From contig BGZK01001208.1 in assembly GCA_005406025.1 (NCBI GenBank), positions 62,001 to 126,000 of the forward strand: a stretch of 64,000 nt of DNA, in the 5' to 3' direction. Made by a program: the position numbers and the translations under genes. The notes below the pieces were generated by a model. The model was not told the origin of the DNA. It was given only the letters and a program-made list of their open reading frames with translations, and ran no database searches. Shown here one piece after another: positions 20,151 through 32,840 of this stretch. How positions within the stretch are numbered: position 1 is the first letter of the stretch; each line of letters begins with the position of its first letter. The stretch comes from Eumeta japonica (Eukaryota; Arthropoda; Insecta; Lepidoptera; Psychidae).

Positions 20151-22331
20151 AAAAGCAATAATAATAAAATGACTTTCAAGTCTGCTCAGTTTCAATTTTG
20201 TAGGGACTTTCAAATTGACTCACGTAAACACTACGTCGACAACGTTAATGACGGAAACGTAATCATAGTAGATGAGTAGTTAAATTAGAACTTAAAAGAG
20301 TGATACAAATATTTACAAAAAAGAGATGATCAAAAGTTGACTGCATAGAAGGAACTAAAAGATGGAAACCTAATGAAGTAGATAAACAATCGTCTAAACA
20401 AATGTTGTAAACATTTGCAGTCGGAGAGATCGAGTTATATTTATTTACTTGCTGCAACTGCATATATTTTATTGGATTATTCTTTATATCATCTTGTTTT
20501 CACCTTTTTGATTCATTTTTAGGTAGTCGGAATTTTTAATTATTTTATTACATTTTTTTAATTAAAATGTTACCACTTGCAATCACTGTGATGCCTGATT
20601 TATGAGACGCTAAACTACCAGATTTAATCGATATTGCAATTAATATTAGGAACCGCCCTTAAATTAAGTCGCACGTCAAAGGGTCGGAATAGGGTTAACA
20701 AAGTGTGACGCCGTGTAATAAGGGAGGACGAGTTATAAGCTTCATTACGTCACGTAATTAATTTGCTATATAAAAACTTCAACTACATTTAAAAAGCGTT
20801 GAATATACAGACACTATCGCGATTGTCATAACTTTCTGGCTTTCGATGGCTGCGCGGACTCGCATGCGCTGCAATTACGGTCTCACAAGTCAACCACTCT
20901 TGACATACGCCGAAAGACCAATATCGACTTTCATTCTTAGAAAAGCCGTTTTATTTATAAAAGTGGTCGTATCTCTGTTTTGGTATTCCGAAATTTACAT
21001 TAATTTAATTTTCCTTTGTTTTCTTTGCTTTTCCTAGCAGCAATTCCAAAACAACTAACAGTTCAATAGGTTTAGTTTTTGAAGATATCAGAATTAGACT
21101 AAGACTTAGAATATTGTGACATCATAACATAGATGGGGGCATACACAAACACAAAAATGTGATCACCAACGGCAAGGTTGGGAGGACAGACGACGACGAC
21201 TTATTCTTGCTTATTTGCTAAAATACTTGTCACTACCTCTCTATATTCTGCTTCTACTCTGTTTTACATATTAAAAAGCACGAATTTTATTTAAGCTTCT
21301 ATTACGGTTTGTATTTATTTTTCATAAGAAACAATAATACATGTCCCATTCAAAACGTCTGACTTCACAAATGCCTCTTCATTGAAATCTTGCAAGATCC
21401 TTCTAGAGTCGTTTTTTTTCATGTTCGTGCAAGAATCATCCTAATTCCTGAATTTAGTTTCCTTAACCAGTTGGATACGGAATTTTTAGCATAAGCTTTG
21501 ATACTACTAAAGAAAGGATAAAATAGTTTCAAGTTAAACAGCTTTATTTTAATCCAATACTGTATCCATGGGTGCCAGCACAATTATTTTCAGGAGCGTA
21601 GATATTAATAACAGACGTTTTGATTACATATTTTTTCGTTTACTACAAGGGTGCAAATGCAAACCAAGGGGTACAAGTGTACTCTTTTAACCCTCAAAAA
21701 TAGGTTAATAAACAATTTTGGTACTTATGCACTATAGGTTTTAACTCAAATATTATACTTTATTACAAATATAATTCACACAGTTTTGATAATTATCTTT
21801 TCATTGCAGTACGTACTTATAAAAGTGTAGTTTTACCGTTTTAAATTATTTTTAACTAACTAGTTCAAAACAACAAACACTTTTAGTTCTCAATAAAAAC
21901 GTATTGTTAGAAAAAAGTTTGCAAATTATAAATTTCATCTCTTAATTTTGTTCCTTCTTTAAATTAAAAACAATAAGCCTTTAGAAAAGTAGTTATTCCC
22001 TTAGATCGTTATCAAAATATCAATTGTTATTTTAATGTCCGTATTTATGTGATACTTAGTTTTTTTACGAGAAATATAAATATCTGTCAATAATTTCGCT
22101 ATTGCCAGCATACAGCCGCATCCGAAAATAAAAACATTTTGCAAATCATATACTCTGATCTTTCGAAATGCTTCATCCGATTGTGGCCTGTATTTTAAGC
22201 TACAAATAAATTGTATCTCATTCGAGGTCTTCGTGAATAAACGGCTTGTAATAGCTTATATTTCGATTCATCGAAGCTTTTTTAAAAACGGATGGCCACG
22301 CTTCTATGGAGCGCAGGCTGTGGGCGATACA
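20151..22331. other. Intergenic, no gene seen
   Basis: AT-rich DNA between the mariner remnant and IR copy 2. The short frame at 20846-21037 has no support. Confidence 0.55.
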
Positions 22332-22560
22332 GGTACTGTTTATTTGGAATTATGCTTTGCAGCCTATGTATAACAAAGTACTGATGTTACCTTACATTAT
22401 AAGAACTTAATTGCTTATTAACCTCCATAAAAATATTGTGGGAGGTTACGTCTCAGTGATGGAATGGTGGACACTGACACTACATAAATATTTGCAAAAC
22501 AAATTTTAGAAGAAATAAATTAGATTACATATTATTACACAAAAGAATGTGTTTGACTCA

Positions 22561-24337
22561 TTATTTTACAACACACTTTTCCGACTTTCCATAGCCTCGA
22601 AAAATATAAATTTCTAGAAACCACACTAAAATAGAACTCAAACAGCCGATCATAAAAGCGAAATAGAGACCACGAACGTCTTTAAACTTAATAGGTTGAA
22701 ATTTACTCCTCAACTTTACCGGATATTTTATCTTTCGACGGAATTCGTTGTTTTGTACAATTTTCCTCAATATACCAGCCGCTATCGTTTGTAATTCAAG
22801 TTTACGAAGCCTTTCCAAATGCCTGTGACCACGTTTTAAATAGGTCGTTGACCATATATGAGCAAATGCATCTTTCACTAAATGCAATTTTTTCTTCCGT
22901 GATGGTCTCTAAAGAACATCTCGTAGTTTTCATAAATCACCCTTGAAATTAGAGCAACTTTTTTTCCACCTTCGGCTACGATCTGTAACGCTTCTGTTGA
23001 GGAATCGGTTATGATTGTATTCTGAAATATATCATAAATCTTAAAGTCTCTTGTTATATTTAGTAAAGGATAGGTTTGTTTGTTTATATACATTTGAAAA
23101 TTCTGTTCGACGATCTCGTCCACAGAATCTACTTGATGAGCATCGAGTGGCTGAGTGAAGACGGACGATAACGTTGTCTGGTAACAGCAACTCAATAACC
23201 AACTGAAGAGGGCCCAAAACGTGATTATCCATTTGCTTCTGGATTTCGTCCTAAGCTTTGGAACATTACTCAAAAAATAACCCAAACAAATTAAAAACGT
23301 TGAATATTTGTCGTATCTTGCTTTTGAAAGAGGTTCGTCTTGAATGCCAATAAACTGAACACGGCGTATGTTAAGAATATAAGAAACCACGTCGGTACCT
23401 TGAAGGTCAAAACATGGCTTGCCATTTTCCTAATTTTTGATTTAGGTACTACAAACACTAAATTGTCGGAGAAGTGAGTGAATAAAATCGAACATTTTAA
23501 ACGATTCTCAGTTAAAATCATAGCACCTAAAATGCCATCGACTTCTCCCATTTGTACCCGTCTTAGTGACCCGACAACAGTAAAATTATCAAACACCAAA
23601 CCACCTGACCTATTTTTGATATTAAATGTAGGTACAATTGTAATATTACTAAATTCGGTCGCTATGTTCATAAATATTTCATCGTAACCGATAAGTTTGT
23701 TTTCGCTGTTATTTTGGATAAACGTATATGGAGCGACGTCATTAACAATAAGCGTCATGTTCTCAAAGGGATCTTTAAGGTATTTCACCAGTTTCAATTC
23801 ATTTATTGACTTTTTATCCTTACAATGTACTTTTGTCAATTCATTATTGCTGTCCTTACTTTGGTAAACATAAGTTTCATCATCATTTCTTTGAGTCACT
23901 ATTGAAGAATGAAATGCATTGAGAAAATGTAAATGTTGAAAAGCCTCCTTGATTGCGTTCTCGCTTATTTCTTTGATTGCAATGACAATCGACGCACGAG
24001 GATTCCAATAGATATCTTTGGTTAAATTAGTCATACCAGCAATCAATTCTTCATATTTTGTGCTATAAATTACATAAGCATTGTTGTAAACCAATAAGTG
24101 TGATGATAAATAGTTTCTATTAAGGACTAATCTTGGTAGAGTGTCCCCGTAGACAATCTTCGCTAACGCGTCATTGTCTTTTAGATTGACAACGGTGAGA
24201 TCAGATATATTTTGGGCGTGTAGTATTCGTCCCACACAAGCATAGATGCCTTCTTTCGTATTCCCAAAGTCGTTAATCAGTTGAGCATAACGAAAGTTTA
24301 CAATCGCGCACACCAATAATGTAATTTGAAGATACAT
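22561..24337 (-). pseudogene. Ionotropic receptor paralog, frameshifted
   Basis: Three overlapping frames (24337-23291, 23390-22878, 22887-22561) together cover the same receptor as 13769-15529. Relative to copy 1 there are two self-cancelling indel pairs (around 23500-23480, and 23440-23410) and two uncompensated single-base losses: near 23323 (five T to four in gcttttgaaag) and near 22893. The C-terminus is extended to ...GYGKSEKCVVK by loss of the copy-1 stop. Before the first shift the protein differs at essentially one residue (K to N near 86) apart from the indel patches. It contains the same signal peptide, S1, membrane and S2 parts. It is a recent pseudogene, or a functional gene hidden by homopolymer errors. 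Confidence 0.85.
22991..23052 (-). other. Divergent patch in the S2 lobe of IR copy 2
   Basis: Against 14176-14237 there are 15 substitutions in 62 bp and no indels, changing eight residues (copy 1: A433, Q435, G438, L445, P449, R450, K451, S452; copy 2: D, K, D, I, S, T, E, A). Neighbouring DNA is nearly identical. Confidence 0.9.
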
Positions 24338-24598
24338 CGTAACGCTTCAAGCTTGTATGACTTACTACATCGGCTCGATTATTATTTGAAATATGGAATT
24401 ATAGACCTGTCTATCTGTAAGGGCATATATAATGCCCTGTAATCTTTTTATTACCGAAACAATCAATTCGAGTACTACTTCCTATTCCGTTCCATACATT
24501 TATAGCAGCTGTGAATATTGTGTTGACTTAGAGTGACACTCACAAAATTTATTATTAAGATGTTACTTGGAAGTGCTTTAATAATAACAGCCTTATTT

Positions 24599-24998
24599 TT
24601 AACAAAACCACCCCTGTTCATGTTGCCTTACAAGGGTTCCGTTACTGTATTATATATAGTACACGTTAACAACGTTCCTAATTCTTATACGTTTTAAGTT
24701 AAAAACATAAAATAAAGCACATGAATAATAACATTATTTTATGTACATTAATTTTTTTATATAGCTGCATAATTAAAATACTTTTAGCTTAGAAATTTTT
24801 TAAATTAAATATTTAAGCTTATTAATTTTTGAGGAGAGAGTACATTTAGTGACTAATAAAAAACTTCGATGTAAGTAATTAGACGTACCTATTAATTTAT
24901 TACAACAGACCATGTCAAATTCAGAATTAAACATTTTAAAATGTCAGCAAAAGAATAAGAATAAAAATAAATTCGCTCATGTGTTTCAGACATTGCTC
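24599..24998. other. No gene seen
   Basis: AT-rich spacer. Confidence 0.55.
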
Positions 24999-24999
24999 A

Positions 25000-25135
25000 T
25001 CCACTGCTGGACAATAGTCGCTCTCATATATTTCCACGATGTATGTCATATTTTCCTAAGTCACCCGTAATTAAAGATGGCCCGTGACCTTCGCCAGGTC
25101 ATCAGTCTAGCGAGTGGGACTATGACGTCCAGCGG
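25000..25135 (-). mobile_element. LINE 3' tail fragment
   Basis: On the minus strand the segment reads RTGRLPLDVIVPLARL then MTWRRSRAI, and finally YCPAVDEQCL near 25010. This resembles the C-terminal tail (WR-x-L...Y-x-QQW) of LINE ORFs frequent in moths. It is short and frameshifted, so the family is uncertain. Confidence 0.4.
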
Positions 25136-25289
25136 TAGACGTCCAGTTCGTGATAGCCTCTCGAGAAACTTCTTCCTCAGGGCTTCATGAATTTTACAAA
25201 AGATACGTGAACACTTCCATTTCAACTATTTTATTCTGTGAACTGTGTTAATTGGTCTGGTCCTTCTGCGGATTTGCTCGTTTCCGATT

Positions 25290-25499
25290 TTATTTCGCAG
25301 TGAAACCCCAAGAGTGGCTTTTTCTATCGCGCATTATGTGACTCCATGTCTGTTCATAGGATAGACAGTAATAATCGACATCTTGCGTATGCATGTCATC
25401 CCCGGAAACACACTGCTCAGAAGATCTGTCTATAGCTATCCCGTACACCGAACACGAGCATGTGTCGTAATATTTTACCCGCTCCTCTTCCAACCGCAA
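25290..25499 (-). other. Unrecognised Cys-containing open frame
   Basis: 69 codons, with composition less AT-rich than the surroundings: RLEEERVKYYDTCSCSVYG, then SEQCVSGDD, DVDYYCLSYEQTW. Five cysteines. No ATG with good context, no family recognised and no splice sites chosen. It could be a transposon-derived fragment or an exon. Confidence 0.2.
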
Positions 25500-25581
25500 T
25501 TCGCCATGTAATCTCAGTTTAAAAAACTCAACATTATTGTGACAAAGTTACGTCGTATAAAATTCGGGAACATTGTATATA

Positions 25582-25870
25582 CACTAGCTAACTTGCGGCT
25601 TCACTCGATTGGATGTATATAGAATGCATGCTTGCATGTTCTTTAGTTTTTATAATCGTATCGGACTTGAACTAAGAGTATCTGACTCTAGCGGTTTAGA
25701 TTTCGCGTTCGTTCTTATTTCGTTTATGGTTCTCGGTTTCGATTCAAGTTTCTTTTTGACAGTGAATTCGCATGATCAAGTTCTCGATTTCCAGAGAAGA
25801 TTTTCTCTGGGTGTAGACCCGGCTACAGTCCCGATTCGACCGTACAGCTTTTCTGTTTGGGAGATTTAAA
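25582..25870 (+). repeat. Dispersed repeat, plus orientation
   Basis: Head actagctaacttgcggcttc at 25582 followed by 200 bp of degenerate tcggttt/cgattc/tctcgattt words ending near cagtcccgattcgaccg. Same family as 13290-13505. The 86-codon frame at 25609-25869 is incidental. Confidence 0.6.
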
Positions 25871-27225
25871 ATTTATCCTTGTAATTTTTGCGAAAAAACA
25901 AAACTTAAGAAACGGATAGCTTTTTGATTTTAATTAAAAGCAGTATATTGCCAGGCGTGCAAATACCATGTAAAACGAGCGCTATTGGATAAGTGATTTC
26001 CCCTAAATTTTCTTTTCACAAAACAACATCTTTAGTATAGTCCATCATTCTCAATATAGAAAAGGTATAAGCATAAATCTTCTTAATATTTCGACGTACA
26101 TTTCTTTATTCATAATTCCAATGGTGTTTTTATTTTTGAACGACTCCTCCTTGCACACTGGACCCCGAAACCTTGCCTGGTTAAAATCCAGGGAAGGTCA
26201 GGCCCAACTCATATATATTGTGATAATGATACGGTACGATCTTGGCTGCGCATCAATATCATTACAAGGCGTCACCTGCTCATATCCCAGATAATAATAT
26301 GATTTATGACATAAAACAATTATAATTTATACCTATTTCGACTTTCTTTATTTCTGTAGTGTATTTATTCAAAGTATCTTTACGATAGGGATGATCTTAA
26401 ATAGGCTATGTTAATAATATAATTTAGGATTATATCGTATCACCATAACAATAGTGTAACGTAGTAGTACCGATATTGAACAGTATAACAGGAAAAGACG
26501 AAAAAATTCATAGAAAATAAGCTTAAATACACAAAATGGTGGATTTCCAATTTATTTTGCGATATTGCGATAATCCAATGCAATTGTTTTTCTACATCAA
26601 TTGTTTAAAAGGTATTGCTTTTTTCTTATTTACGCGTTATTAATCATGGACAATATTATGTTCATATTATTTTCACTTGCAGCAAATTTTTAAACTAGGT
26701 ATAGTTTTTCTTTTGATTATCAGTTCTTCAAGAAAAGAAATGCAATATGCTTGTGTGCAGTATGCCTCCATATCGGAGATGCGTCTATATCAACAATAAA
26801 TTCTATCGTTTATATAAACGCATACTACACCCGTATAGGAGGACTGTTCGTAATGGAGTGATGATTGAAAAGCCATGCTAGCATGCTGCTTTTTAGCCGG
26901 CAATGTCCCTCGTCCTATCAACCTGCACTAAACATGACGGATGAACGGATGAAAGTATCTCGACAGGAACAGCATGTGAAAACGATGATGAACAAATGAA
27001 ATCCGAAGCAGAGAAGCAAAGCCGAATACCCCGACGCAACACAATTTTCAGTAATATTCATAAAGTGATTTTTCTTCTAAGGCAAGATATATCCGGTTTC
27101 AACTTGTGTTTTAACACACATTTATTATACATTTATTGTAGAAAGTCAAGAGATAAACTTGCACCTACTAGACAGTTATGGGATTCTGTAAACCTAAACC
27201 TAGGAAGGTTTTAATTGCCTAAAGA
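25871..27225. other. No gene seen
   Basis: AT-rich DNA, with a less AT-rich stretch near 26850-27040 that may be an old transposon piece but has no recognisable motif. Confidence 0.5.
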
Positions 27226-29917
27226 CAGAGCTTCCGGATTCTAAAAGTAAAATTACAATGTTGTCATTTAAGAAATACCGGATTTTCTAAAAAATGTAGT
27301 AGGTTTTGAAATCGATTACATTAAAAGTACATGGAAAGTTTCTTTGAAATATTGAAAGAAAAACAAACTACCTTATTTATTTATTTGTATAGAAATTTAA
27401 TACAAATTAGTATAACTTAGTAACAAATCATTCCATAACGATTTCCTCGTGCTATTCACAAATTTTAGCGATCATCCTCGAAATCATATCTTTATTTGGG
27501 TTAAAATTTACACAATTCTCTGAATTCCGACGAATGGCTTGCTGAGGTAACATGTTCCCTTAAATTGTATTAGTGACTAGAGAGTTCCTTTGCTCAGTTT
27601 TAATATTATTAATTTCACTGAACTTCCGTTCGCATTGAGCGTTTGAATGCGGCAAAGATAATATTTGCAGGATAAAAAGAGGCAGAAAGTGAAATTTATT
27701 GTCTCCGTTGCCATCTTTCAATTGAGACAACTGGTGCCAAAACATGTGTGCTGGTTGACTTGCATTTAACCGTTTTTAATTCGCAGTAGTAATTAAGGCT
27801 CTCCATTCGTCGTCTAACGTCTGTTGATCACTTAATGTCTGGGGTTTAGCCTTGGTAATACTACAGATAGTGAAGACAAAGACTGTTCTCGATCATCAGA
27901 TAAGCAAGAATCGGGATTCAACTTTGTGATTCAGCTCAAAACCTGGTCATTTAGGCTGTATCGTTTCCGAATACTTAAGAGTGCTTTAATATTAAAATTG
28001 AGATTCTTCTGTTTTAATATCGTGATTTTTTCAGTGATCGCGTGTAACGCTGGAACACCAAGTTGATTAGCGACACCCAAACTTAGGTTTATGTCTTTCA
28101 GATTTATGAAATGTAGAGTATCAGTAGGATCGATTCCGTCCAGTGGGGTGTTTATGAGATGATTCGGGGTTACATATAGGGGTAATAGTTCTCTGTGTAG
28201 CTCACTCATTTTATTATGGACTTCAATGATAACCAGATTTTTACTTAAAAAAATGTATTTACACGAGTAAATTTTGGGAACATTCAACATAAAAAATAAA
28301 AATATGCCATGATGGTCTGGTCATTTAAAAGATTGTGTATTGTTCGGCATTCTTAATCTTCCTGCCATTTATCCTGAAAATACAATCGCAGGGCATCTCA
28401 TTGCTGCATTATCCTGATTACAACATTAGACAGCGACAACCAACGCGTTTGGGCTGGATGTAGTATTTTGTATACGTCGGTGTCAGTAAATGGTTGATAT
28501 CATTTTAACTCTGCTTGACGTTTGCTACTATTTTTAAAATAATTGTATATTAATCGAGTCAATTTTTCTGCACCATGAGACAATTCTTAGCAAGCATCGA
28601 CGGCACATTAGTCTAAAGAGTGGCACAGGCATTTCATGATGATAACACCTGGACACAGCTGTCTAAAACGCGAGGACACCGAATTACGACAGCCCATCAT
28701 AGTATAGCTTCCATCGGATCCAAACCAAATTACATTTTCACTGGGCACAGAACTGTTTTGAAATGACTTTATTATAGAATTATATAACTTTTCAGCTGTA
28801 GTTGAGTACCTACCAGTCAGATCCGCGCTTTTATTATCAAAAATGTGAATTAGATCCTAGAATTGACTGACTGTGGTCCCTGAATTGCGATCATAATATT
28901 TTACTACGACACACATAGTTTTAACCATAGTAACATTGGTACTTTCATCTACGATTATAGAAAAATTTTCACGTTTCAAATCATCGATTAAATAATCTTT
29001 CTCACATGTTCCGACGACGTTGTTTATTGCCGCTTGTAATTTAGTATGTATAAGATTGATGTTACTGGCAATTTTAGAATCTAGAAATATTTTGGAAGTT
29101 AATCTACGAGATGATACATCACTATATGCGATATTTTATGCTCTGCCATAACGACAGACAATTTTTTCTGCAATTTTCCGTTGTTCATCATCACTTACAC
29201 GTTGCTGATTCTTAAAAATATTATGAATGGTATGCACATGTGATAGGCCTAGAACGCGTTGTTTATGTTTAGCACCTTCGCTATGTCTTTTAATAGCACC
29301 AAAGTCAGCTATCAAAGAAGAATCGCAAACAATGCATATGCATTTGTAAAACTTTTCGTCTCGTTTTAACCACATAAGGAAGTTTTTTTAATTAGAGCCA
29401 TTCATCACGAAATTTTTGCCGATACTACCTTTTTTGCTCTTGACGTCCCAACGCCGCGCACTTGACTTTCCTCAATACTTGAGCTCATTTTTTACAATCA
29501 ATAATATGGCATTCGTTTTAAGGTCACGTCGTACTATAAATAGAATGGAAACCGATCTAAAAGTAATGAAATAGACGGAAAATAAAGTAATCGTTCGTGA
29601 AGTTGCTTTGTGAGACAGAGATGACTAGATTTTGTAAGTTGCTTTTGCTCTTGCTCCGGCAGTGTGATTTCATTTCATTGGGGAATCCCCTAGAAAAGTG
29701 TTTAAGAGGCGGACAACGACAAAGACAAGCTACTCTATTGTCTATGGATAAATTTCATTTAAGGTACATTTCGATTTACGTAATTGATTTGATAAATTAA
29801 GATTTTCGGAAAATAAATACAGTGTATCTACATGTTGTATTTTGTCATTACAGTATATAGTAGAAAAGTCAAAATTACAGTAAATTTACTGTAATTACAG
29901 TCAATCTGGAGGCACTG
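27226..29917 (-). mobile_element. Degenerate hAT transposon (2.7 kb)
   Basis: The left end cagagcttccggattct and the right end, inverted, cagtgcctccagattgact, are similar enough to be decayed hAT terminal repeats. Flanks cctaaaga (27218-27225) and cctggaaa (29918-29925) match at 5 of 8 positions, as expected of an old 8-bp duplication. The minus strand between them holds a broken transposase. Confidence 0.55.
27560..29375 (-). pseudogene. hAT transposase, decayed
   Basis: Minus-strand order: 29375-29136 has a BED/TTF-like zinc-finger start (CICIVCDSSLIADFGAIKRH...AKHKQR). Around 28740-28600 comes VWFGSDGSYTMMGCRNSVSS, the catalytic-Asp block, then MKCLCHS. 28290-27931 (119 codons) has a PLYVTPNHLINTPLDGIDPTD block. 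27745-27560 ends with the dimerisation motif LPHSNAQCERKFSEINNIKT. The blocks are in different frames with several stops. This architecture matches hAT transposases known in animals as zinc-finger-862-like. No longer functional. Confidence 0.75.
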
Positions 29918-31259
29918 CCTGGAAATAAGCTTTTTTTACGGGAAATTGCAACCAAGTTGGTTATAACACACATATAGGTACGAAATAAAAGAGAGCTGGT
30001 GAGTTATTATGTAGCAGCTATCCAAGTCGATAATATTAAAAAAAGTGGCAAAATATTAGAAATTTAAAAAAAAAAACAGTTTTTACGTGCACTTTAAATG
30101 GGTAAGCTTCAAAACAGCAAGTACTTAAAAATGGCAATAAGAGCTCGAATCACCCTAGTATATATGTATATACATACATGTATAAACTTTTTAGCCATGT
30201 GTATTTTCTGACTCAATGCGTCGAGTTAAGTCAGAAAACAGGAAAATTTTTCAAAAGTTGCGTCATGAGAACAAATACAATAGTTAGATTTTTATGAAAT
30301 GTACTAAAAATGAGTAATCATAAATCGAAATACAGCTTACCTTTATGTGTGTCGATTTTTCATTTATTTTAGATTTTTTAATTATTGACATATTTTCAAC
30401 GTTAAAAAATACAAATGATTATAATTATGAATTCAAAGCGACTTTTCACGAAAGGAGATTATTTAAATAAAGCCGGACCCTAAACCCAAAAACTCTATGT
30501 ATAATAAAATGACAACCGATCGATGTCTATGCATGTTAGAACTCTGATATGATAAGAACAAATAATATAACCGGAAAAAGCATTAACAAATATAAAATAC
30601 GGCATAACAGGCATATCAGAAGTTTAACGCCTCGTAAAAAAAATAAAAGAAAAAAGGGAATTTATTCTCTGAGCACAGGATAAACACATGACAAATTTGG
30701 AGTCGTTTTTATAATACAAAAATACGTCAAACTATATATGGAACGTTATCTATCTCTGAACGTGTAGCTCTGCATAATCTGAAACTACCAGAGAAAGAAT
30801 ATCACCATTACACAAATCAGTTTATTACCTGTTGTATACAAATTGTTTTTGTCAATTTCAATAAGCGGAATAGCATCAAAAATTAACAAAAACTTACCAA
30901 TTTGTACAAAGTGCTGGGTTTCGACTGAACTATTCCACCAATGATCATATTCACACTGTTAAATAATTAAGAGAAAAGAATGAATAATTTAACAAACCAC
31001 TTTATGTAGCATTTGTTGATTATTGAAAAGCATTTGAGAATATTGCACATATATCTACATGAAGAGCACACAAAAATAATGGCATACATGGAAAATACAT
31101 AAATATATACAAATACATAAATACATGACAATGTGTATTTAAAAAGTGTCAGCACAATATAATTAGAAAGGAGAGGAGAAGCGTTTCCGATGTTATTCAA
31201 AATATCTTCCAAAATATAGATTGAATAAACAAAACCATGGATACTCAATAAATACATGT
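29918..31259. other. No gene seen
   Basis: AT-rich spacer. A 96-codon minus-strand frame (30967-31257) is hydrophobic and low-complexity, with no domain. Confidence 0.55.
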
Positions 31260-31465
31260 ATAACTCATGTAAGATTTGCTAACGATAGCACTTTTTATTG
31301 AAACTGCTACACAACTAGAAAAAACTACTTCGAAATCTCACCAAAAAAAGCAACAATTTAGGATTAGAAATTAATATAGACAAAACCAAAATAATGGCCA
31401 ATAATATAGGTACAATTAATATAAAAGTAAAGATGATAGATTGGGTCAACGAATATATGCGGCTA
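31260..31465 (+). mobile_element. LINE reverse-transcriptase fragment (motif C side)
   Basis: The plus strand reads THVRFANDSTFY near 31265-31300, a decayed form of the LRFADDI catalytic box. INIDKTK-like and KVKMIDWVNEYIY-like words follow by 31460, as downstream of the RT catalytic site in RTE/CR1 elements. Multiple stops. Confidence 0.5.
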
Positions 31466-32359
31466 GACTTTATCGTACATCTTTTAATAAATATTCATAA
31501 TTTCCTCTTAAAATAATGTTGCCAAAAAAACCATAGTCATTGAAGTAGCCATTTCTGAGAAAAATAACTTAGAACATATACGTAGAAATGTCCTACTAAC
31601 AGCCTTAAACAGCTGACGCGTAGGTACGGCGTTTCAGGGAGCCTAGTGGACCTCGCGTACAATATGGCTGAGCATCTATTAGGGTTGTGACTGTATTATT
31701 TTCTATCATTTATAAAGTATATTTTCTATGACATATTTTTTGATATAGTTAATTTTGCAAATTTGTTATAAAAAAGAAGGAGATTAAGAAAATTTGCGAA
31801 AAGATACATGATAAAATCCATCCTGAATACGACAGAAAACAAATATCATTCGACACCAACAGAAACAAAAATTAATTCAACGTAGATTTTATTTTATGAA
31901 ATTTATAATGGACACAGAAAGAAATCTTAATTACTATCTTCAAAATTGAAAAATGATTTGCTGTAAATAATTTGCTTGATAGAAAGAGACCAAAATTGTT
32001 ACTTACGAATGTAAAAAAATGTATTTATATGTAAAACAACCTTAGAACTAGGTATATACATATTGGTCAAATGCACGATATTAAAAGAAAATTACATATA
32101 TTGTTCACAAACTACAAAAGACAAATAGAAAACTATCTATTTTCATTTGCGATGTAACGACCTTGTTTGTGATTGTACAAAATGGATTTGATCATACAAA
32201 TTGCCCTATTAGTGCACCAAACTTCATTAAAACGAGTTTAACTATTGTTGTGCACTGAAAAAATATACAATTTTGTACTATTTATAAACATTTTTTCAAT
32301 AATTCATTTTTGTTATAGTTACTTTAGCAATATTGTTCTAAAAAAGGAGGAGATTATGA

Positions 32360-32840
32360 ATATTAGTGGAAAGATATACGATCGGTTCCATCCCGTATAC
32401 GCCAAACAGTAGTACTAAAACAGCTCCCGGGTTACGGCTGTACCCGCGTGAACTTACAATAAATTCATTTTCTTTTACGATCTCGTTTTCAATTGGTTCA
32501 TTATACTTCGAGGCGTATAAACGATATAACGACCGTAAAACAATTCCGTTCCGGCCCTCGATCCCGACCTCAGCCCCATTCCCAGCCGCCGTACCGGTTC
32601 ACATTCTGATTCTGATAGCGCTTTCGACATTGATCGCGGTTTCGTTCTCACTTCGATTCCAAACAAATCATCCAAGAGAAACTTATATGTACTTTAGCAC
32701 CAAAAAACACAAGTATGTACTCCTGCAAATTTGTTAAGTTTATTTTTTACAAAACGTTCTCGCTCTCACTCTTCAATCCTATTTCAATCCTGCTCTTAGT
32801 TTCAATCCCGGACCGATGTTAATCTCGATCCTTCCTTAGA
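32360..32840 (+). repeat. Dispersed quasi-simple repeat
   Basis: Degenerate words (gatcccgacctcagccccat, gattctgatagcgc, atcgcggtttcg, caatcccgga) as in the other family members. The 123-codon frame 32366-32737 and its antisense are by-products. Confidence 0.5.

Larger units (their letters stand above)
22332..24598. repeat. Segmental duplication, copy 2
   Basis: Direct partner of 13512-15787, about 8.8 kb away. Flanks and gene are mostly identical to copy 1, with differences clustered at 22991-23052 and in a few short indels between 22890 and 23500. Confidence 0.95.

Noticed and set aside
25290..25499. Secreted Cys-rich peptide gene
   Set aside because: No signal peptide or good ATG, and transposon fragments lie on both sides; kept only as an unexplained open frame.
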